A stretch of 64,000 nt of DNA from contig NC_088776.1 in the NCBI RefSeq assembly GCF_954871325.1, positions 25,096,508-25,160,507 on the forward strand, in the 5' to 3' direction. The notes beneath the pieces were generated by a model. The model did not search any database and had not been told where the DNA came from. It saw only the letters and a program-made list of their open reading frames with translations. Positions 59,952 through 64,000 of this stretch are shown here, one piece after another. Source of the stretch: Gordionus sp. m RMFG-2023. Lineage: Eukaryota > Nematomorpha > Gordioida > Chordodea > Parachordodidae. The position numbers and the translations under genes are program-made. Each line of letters opens with the position of its first letter. Within the stretch, counting starts at the first letter, position 1.

Positions 59952-61086
59952 GAGAAATAGTGGATAATAGAGATAGAAAGAAAAGAATGAGATAATAAAA
60001 TTTAGTGGTAAATAAATTCATTATGGGAGGGGAAAAAAATAAAGAAAGAGTTATTTATAAGGATTGGAGATTATAAATAGGTTAGGATAAGAGCATTTAA
60101 ATATTTGAATATATTTGGTTATCTTCTTAATTATTGGTTATGAAAGAAAAATATGAGTATAAAAAATTGTAATGTAAGTACTGACAAAAATTGTGAGTAT
60201 GTTCAAAATAAATATACAAGTTGAGTATCTTGTAGAGATTTAATTAATGTGTAATTGATAATTTAGAAGAAAATTGATAAGGTAATCTAAAAAATAAAGA
60301 AAGGATTAAGTGAAATAAAAAGTTTCATTTTAGAAAGTTGAGGGAATATTGTTTTTATCAATTCAAAGACGATTTTTAAAATCTCTCAATCCATGTTAGG
60401 TATGTGTACACCATCAATTCTCGAAATTCCATTCATCAGTTTGTATAAAATAAATAAAATCAACCAATAAAAATAATAAAAATAAATACGTACCGATGAC
60501 ATGACGTCACGATGACGTAGTGAGGACATCGGAAAATTATAATATAGATATATAAAAATTTGAAAGAAAAATTGACCAAAGTTGATATTAAAATAACTAA
60601 TATAATTATAAATTTTTAGAAAAAAAGCATTTGTATAAAAAAAAAATCAAAAACCAAAATCCTTTTTATAAAAATATAATATAGCCAAAGGTCTACATAC
60701 GTTGACATAGAAGCCACAAATAAAATTTATGGTGGAAAAACCACATAATAGTGCTTATCTTAATGATATATAGTTATATATATCATTGGTTTACCTCCCC
60801 CCTATAAAATCCTGACTATGCCTATAATCCTTGGAGCTGAAAAGTAACAATCAACCTATCTTACAATCATCGGGTTATACCAATCATGTTTTTAGGAGTC
60901 TGAAGCAGAGCCCTAGCAAAATATTTTCAGCTAGGGGGCCACGCATTAATAGAAATTTTTTCCTATTTTTATTAAAAATTTATCAATGTAATATTAATAC
61001 AAAATAATACTATAATATAATACGGCGATTTTTAAAATTTAACATAAATGAATTAAAGGATAAATTTTTTTTCATAAGCCATAAAT

Positions 61087-61455
61087 TAGTGTTGTTAAAC
61101 GGCTCGTTTTGAGCTGATTTTTATAAACGGTTAACCAGAGTTGTACAAAAGATCTAAGGCAGGAGGAGAGGTATAAAACATAAAAGAAATATTATATTAA
61201 TAAAATTGAAAAACATCTGGGCTTTTAATAAAGAGGTAAAAAAATAAATATCATGAATATCTTTGAAGATCGTTAATCGCAGCGATCTTCAAAGATCTAG
61301 ATCTTTGAAGATCGTTACACAAAATTTTAAAAAAATAAAAGATCTTCAAATTTTACGATCTTCAAGGATCTAGATCTTTGAAGATCTTTTTATTTTGAGC
61401 AAATGTACAACTCTGCGGTTAACTCAATATTTTAGTCAGAAAAATATTGCCTAAG
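61087..61455. mobile_element. hAT-A MITE, left part, carrying a nested hAT
   Basis: TAGTGTTGTTAAACGGCTCG starts the MITE. After the insertion at 61136-61415 it resumes TCAATATTTTAG..ATATTGC, as in 27515-27734, and is then cut off by the hAT-D copy at 61456. Confidence 0.85.
61136..61415. mobile_element. 280-bp hAT inserted in the hAT-A MITE
   Basis: TIR CAGAGTTGTACAAAAGATCT / GCAAATGTACAACTCTG with a perfect TSD CGGTTAAC (61128-61135, 61416-61423). The interior repeats the palindrome GATCTTCAAAGATC / GATCTTTGAAGATC several times (61258-61388). Confidence 0.95.
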
Positions 61456-62467
61456 CATAGGCGTAACCAGGGGGGGGGAGACAAGGGGAAATTCTCCCCC
61501 CCCCCCCTCAGAAATTTATCACTTTTTGTGAATATCATTTTAAGCTAATAAAAAATATCCCCCTAGTCCTCTCCCCACTCGACCCCCAAAAATGTATGCA
61601 TATAACTTAAACAATAATTTGAAAGAAAGAATGTAAAAGTTAATATTTTTTTATAAAAATATTCATCATAATTTATAAATTTTTGCAAAAAAGCATTTTA
61701 TATAAAAAAAAAGTGAACCAAAAATGCTTTTTATGAAATGGAATATAAGATAAGTCTTAAGACAAAAGTTAAATGTATTATAATTATTAATAATAGATCC
61801 ATAAAATTACTAAATAATATAATATATCAAATATAATTTTTTATAAAGTGAGTAATTTTAATTTATTTTTCTTAATAAAAGTAAAATATAATTATAAAAC
61901 TATTGATAAAATTAAATCATAAATTAAATAAAAAATTAAAGGACAATACAAACAGTGGAATATTGTATGTCAATGATTTACAGTATATCTAATTTTATCA
62001 ATTATCATATGACAATCAAGTAATTTTTACCAATATAGCGAATTATATATTTTACAGAAAATAAAATATTGATAAGGACATCAGAAAATATCTTTTAAGG
62101 ACATTGTATAAATAATATGAAGATTAATTTTTAATATTTTGTTTAAAATAAATAGTTTGCGTTAAATAATTAAATGCAAATTGTTGCTATATTTATTATC
62201 AAGAGCATTGATTAGTAAAATTTGTTAAAATATTAACTGTAATATATTCTCTAACTGTCAAATATGTCTGTAAAAGTGGAATTTTACCTAGTATTTTGTA
62301 ACTAATTCTATATAATAGAGGATTATCAACTATATGCTTACTTACTTTTTCTAAATAAATTTCTTATACTTGTTTGGAAATTATTACCAAGCTTTTATAT
62401 TAATGTATATACAAGTAATTTATTATATTTTATATAAACTAATAAAAATATATTCCATATTTGTTCC
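61456..62467. mobile_element. hAT-D copy d, 3' truncated
   Basis: CATAGGCGTAACCAGGGGG then about 1 kb matching copy a (6768-7630, 8227-8350) without the MITE-E insertion. Similarity stops at ATATTTGTTCC near 62467, and no right TIR is present. Confidence 0.88.
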
Positions 62468-62509
62468 TGTTTTTGCTTATTATCTTTCATCGACTCTCTA
62501 GTGCTCTAT

Positions 62510-64000
62510 AGAATTCTCTTTATTGTAGAGAAAGAGTCCACAAAAGAAGCCGTTGGTACCCTAATGATGATGGCTGCTGAGTACATTTATACAATTCTTT
62601 AAATGCATGATGATATTATTTTTATACATTATATTTAGGATATTTTCATAATTATGTGTTTTTTTTAACTTCTGCAGCTAATAATCCTTTAACTATTTTC
62701 ATTTCATGAAGTAATGTTTCCATATTTAAGTTTAATAATGATTATAATCGGTCATTTTATACGATATAAAATAATCAGGGTCAAAGGGGGACAATGTATT
62801 AAAACATGATAGAAAGAAGATTATAGTCATCTTGTGTAAATCTATTAAAAAACGATCAACACAAAATAATCAATAATTTAATAATAATTCCTTATTAATG
62901 AATTTCACAATCAAATTGTAATTTGAACTGGACTAAAAAATCTTGAAAATATATAGGCGTTTTACGTACCCTTGATGATTTATGGGGAGTGAGATTAAAT
63001 TTTGCTACAGGTTTTACGTACCCTTGTTGATTTGTGGGGAGTGAGATTAAATTTTGCTACAGGTTTTTCAGCCTTAATTCTAATCAAATCAAAAGAATTA
63101 TCGCTTTTATTTTTTAATATATTGATAGTGGAATAAATACAATTTTTAGCATCTACTAGATTAGTACCTACTGACTGTAGATACTTATTTATTGGACCCA
63201 TGTTATTTTATCTCATGAATTATAATGGCTGATATAACCTAATTTATATTAACTTATTCAGATAAAAGACCAGTGGCTTCGACTGAATCATGAGTGGAAA
63301 CCTCCGAATTAAGAGTTATATTAGAAAAGTAAAATAATACTTCACCAATAGCCTCAAAATTTTCATAAATGATGCGAGAGGCTTCCAAATGATCAGTCCA
63401 CCTCTGGTCTAAAAGTCTTTTAAGAGTATGACCAGCATATTTATAGGAAACGTTAAAGCCCCTAAAAATTTATACAACGCATTGTATAAATTAAAAAACA
63501 TTAGAAATGATAACAATATTATTTTACCAATTTTGAACCACAAGATGCAATATGTATAAAATAAACTTTTTTATTAATTTTTTTTTGAAGTAGGGTTTGC
63601 ACTCTTTCATTTCGGTCAGACATGACGTTTACCCCATTATATGCCTGGCTTATTATATTCGCTGAAATAATATTTAACTCATTAATTTGCTTTAAAATGT
63701 AATTAGTAATGCTTTCAGCAGAAAGACACTGTAAATTAATAATTCCTATTATATTTTCTTTGACTTCTCTAGAAAAAATATAACGAATATTTATGATCAG
63801 GTTTTCACAACCTTTTGCATCTTTTGTTTCATCAGCCTTAAGACAAATAAAAGGCATCTCACTTCTGTTATATTTATTTAAAATATAACCAAGCACCATA
63901 TCTGCCATAATAGATATTACTTTGATTTGAATCTGGGGTGATGTATATGGGGCATTTTTGGGTATAAATTTCATAATTTTATTTAATTCAGGATATTTTT
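62510..64000 (-). pseudogene. ZMYM1/DUF4371-type hAT transposase, running off the window
   Basis: Minus strand: 63974-63519 is one open frame of 151 codons, NAPYTSPQIQIKVISIMADM, LKADETKDAKGCENLIINIR, ESITNYILKQI, QAYNGVNVMSDRNERVQTLL, the DUF4371 region with the Asp of 'ADETKD'. Pieces around 63480-63240 (RWTDHLEASRIIYENFEAIG) and 63201-62995 (YLQSVGTNLVDAKNCIYSTI) continue toward the hAT core. Several stops separate them. The N-terminus lies beyond 64000; no right TIR seen. Confidence 0.85.

Larger units (their letters stand above)
57897..60548 (-). mobile_element. Helitron, 2.65 kb, both ends defined
   Basis: On the minus strand it begins 5' TCTATATTATAATTTTCCG (60548) and ends with the hairpin CCCGTCATTTTTGACGGG, a short spacer and CTAG (57900-57897). 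Bases outside are A and T, as for Helitron insertion. No Rep/helicase was recognised, so it is non-autonomous. It holds a single unit related to the 9488-10430 array, a coding-like stretch (58690-59100) and a ~200-bp tandem duplication (59548-59951). Confidence 0.85.
57771..60826. mobile_element. hAT-D-like element split by a Helitron
   Basis: Left TIR CATAGGCGTCGCTAGGG, right GACTATGCCTATA. Flanking octamers ATCCTAAG / ATCCTTGG match at six of eight. The left piece (57771-57896) and right piece (60549-60826) correspond to contiguous sequence in the hAT-D copy at 61456 (AATGTA..., TTTGAAAGAAA...AAAAGCATTT). Confidence 0.75.

Noticed and set aside
1-64000. A novel multi-gene system, tRNA or rRNA genes
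   Set aside because: No tRNA/rRNA signatures or clustered unknown genes were seen; everything strong resolves to two host genes and transposable elements.

Overview
The window is AT-rich (roughly three quarters A+T by eye) nuclear DNA of an invertebrate animal. Genes have GT-AG introns, the standard code reads cleanly, and the space between genes is packed with decayed transposons. Nothing prokaryotic is present: no operons, CRISPR arrays, attachment sites or replication origin. I cannot name the species. Some introns are only 37-44 bp while others are swollen to several kb by transposons, which would suit a lineage with very short introns such as flatworms, orthonectids or dicyemids. That placement is inference only.

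Two host genes stand out. (1) A complete plus-strand WDR46 (BING4/Utp7-type) gene runs from 21369 to 54315. I could assemble it as 12 exons with consistent phases, giving a 574-residue protein that aligns with WDR46 from its basic N-terminal helix through the WD40 propeller and BING4CT domain to the lysine-rich tail. A poly(A) signal lies about 85 bp after the stop. Its 33 kb length is almost all transposon-laden intron. (2) A minus-strand kinase gene between about 5287 and 5805 encodes the N-terminus and N-lobe of an RSKR/SgK494-like protein kinase (AGC/S6K-related), in three exons separated by 44- and 42-bp introns. The rest of the kinase is not visible; a 4.1-kb hAT element (834-4946) lies just downstream. 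An unidentified minus-strand coding-like stretch sits beyond it at 104-362.

The rest is a transposon graveyard dominated by hAT superfamily elements, many with readable terminal inverted repeats (TIRs) and 8-bp target-site duplications (TSDs). Family letters A-J are my own labels. Region by region: 834-4946 triple hAT nest; 6768-8530 hAT-D with a nested MITE; 9375-15835 a split hAT-D copy containing a 225-bp tandem array and Helitron material; 16330-19970 a ZMYM1-type hAT transposase split by a hAT-D that itself carries a MITE; 22240-25700 Ty3/Gypsy fossil pieces in opposite orientations; 25995-28228 hAT-G with two nested hATs; 30976-33548 two adjacent hATs, one with BED-finger transposase pieces; 34038-39699 head-to-head PIF/Harbinger copies containing an LTR-type fossil and a MITE; 41571-42885 hAT-C; 46640-49218 hATs; 49300-50430 an RT-type retroelement fossil; 52600-53572 a foldback element; 54746-56467 a long-TIR element; 57771-60826 a hAT split by a well-delimited Helitron; 61087-62467 nested hATs; 62510-64000 a ZMYM1-type hAT transposase entering from the right edge.

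I found no convincing new molecular system. The most useful results are the fully resolved WDR46 gene, the tiny introns, the kinase fragment, and insertions whose empty sites can be read from paralogous copies inside the same window.
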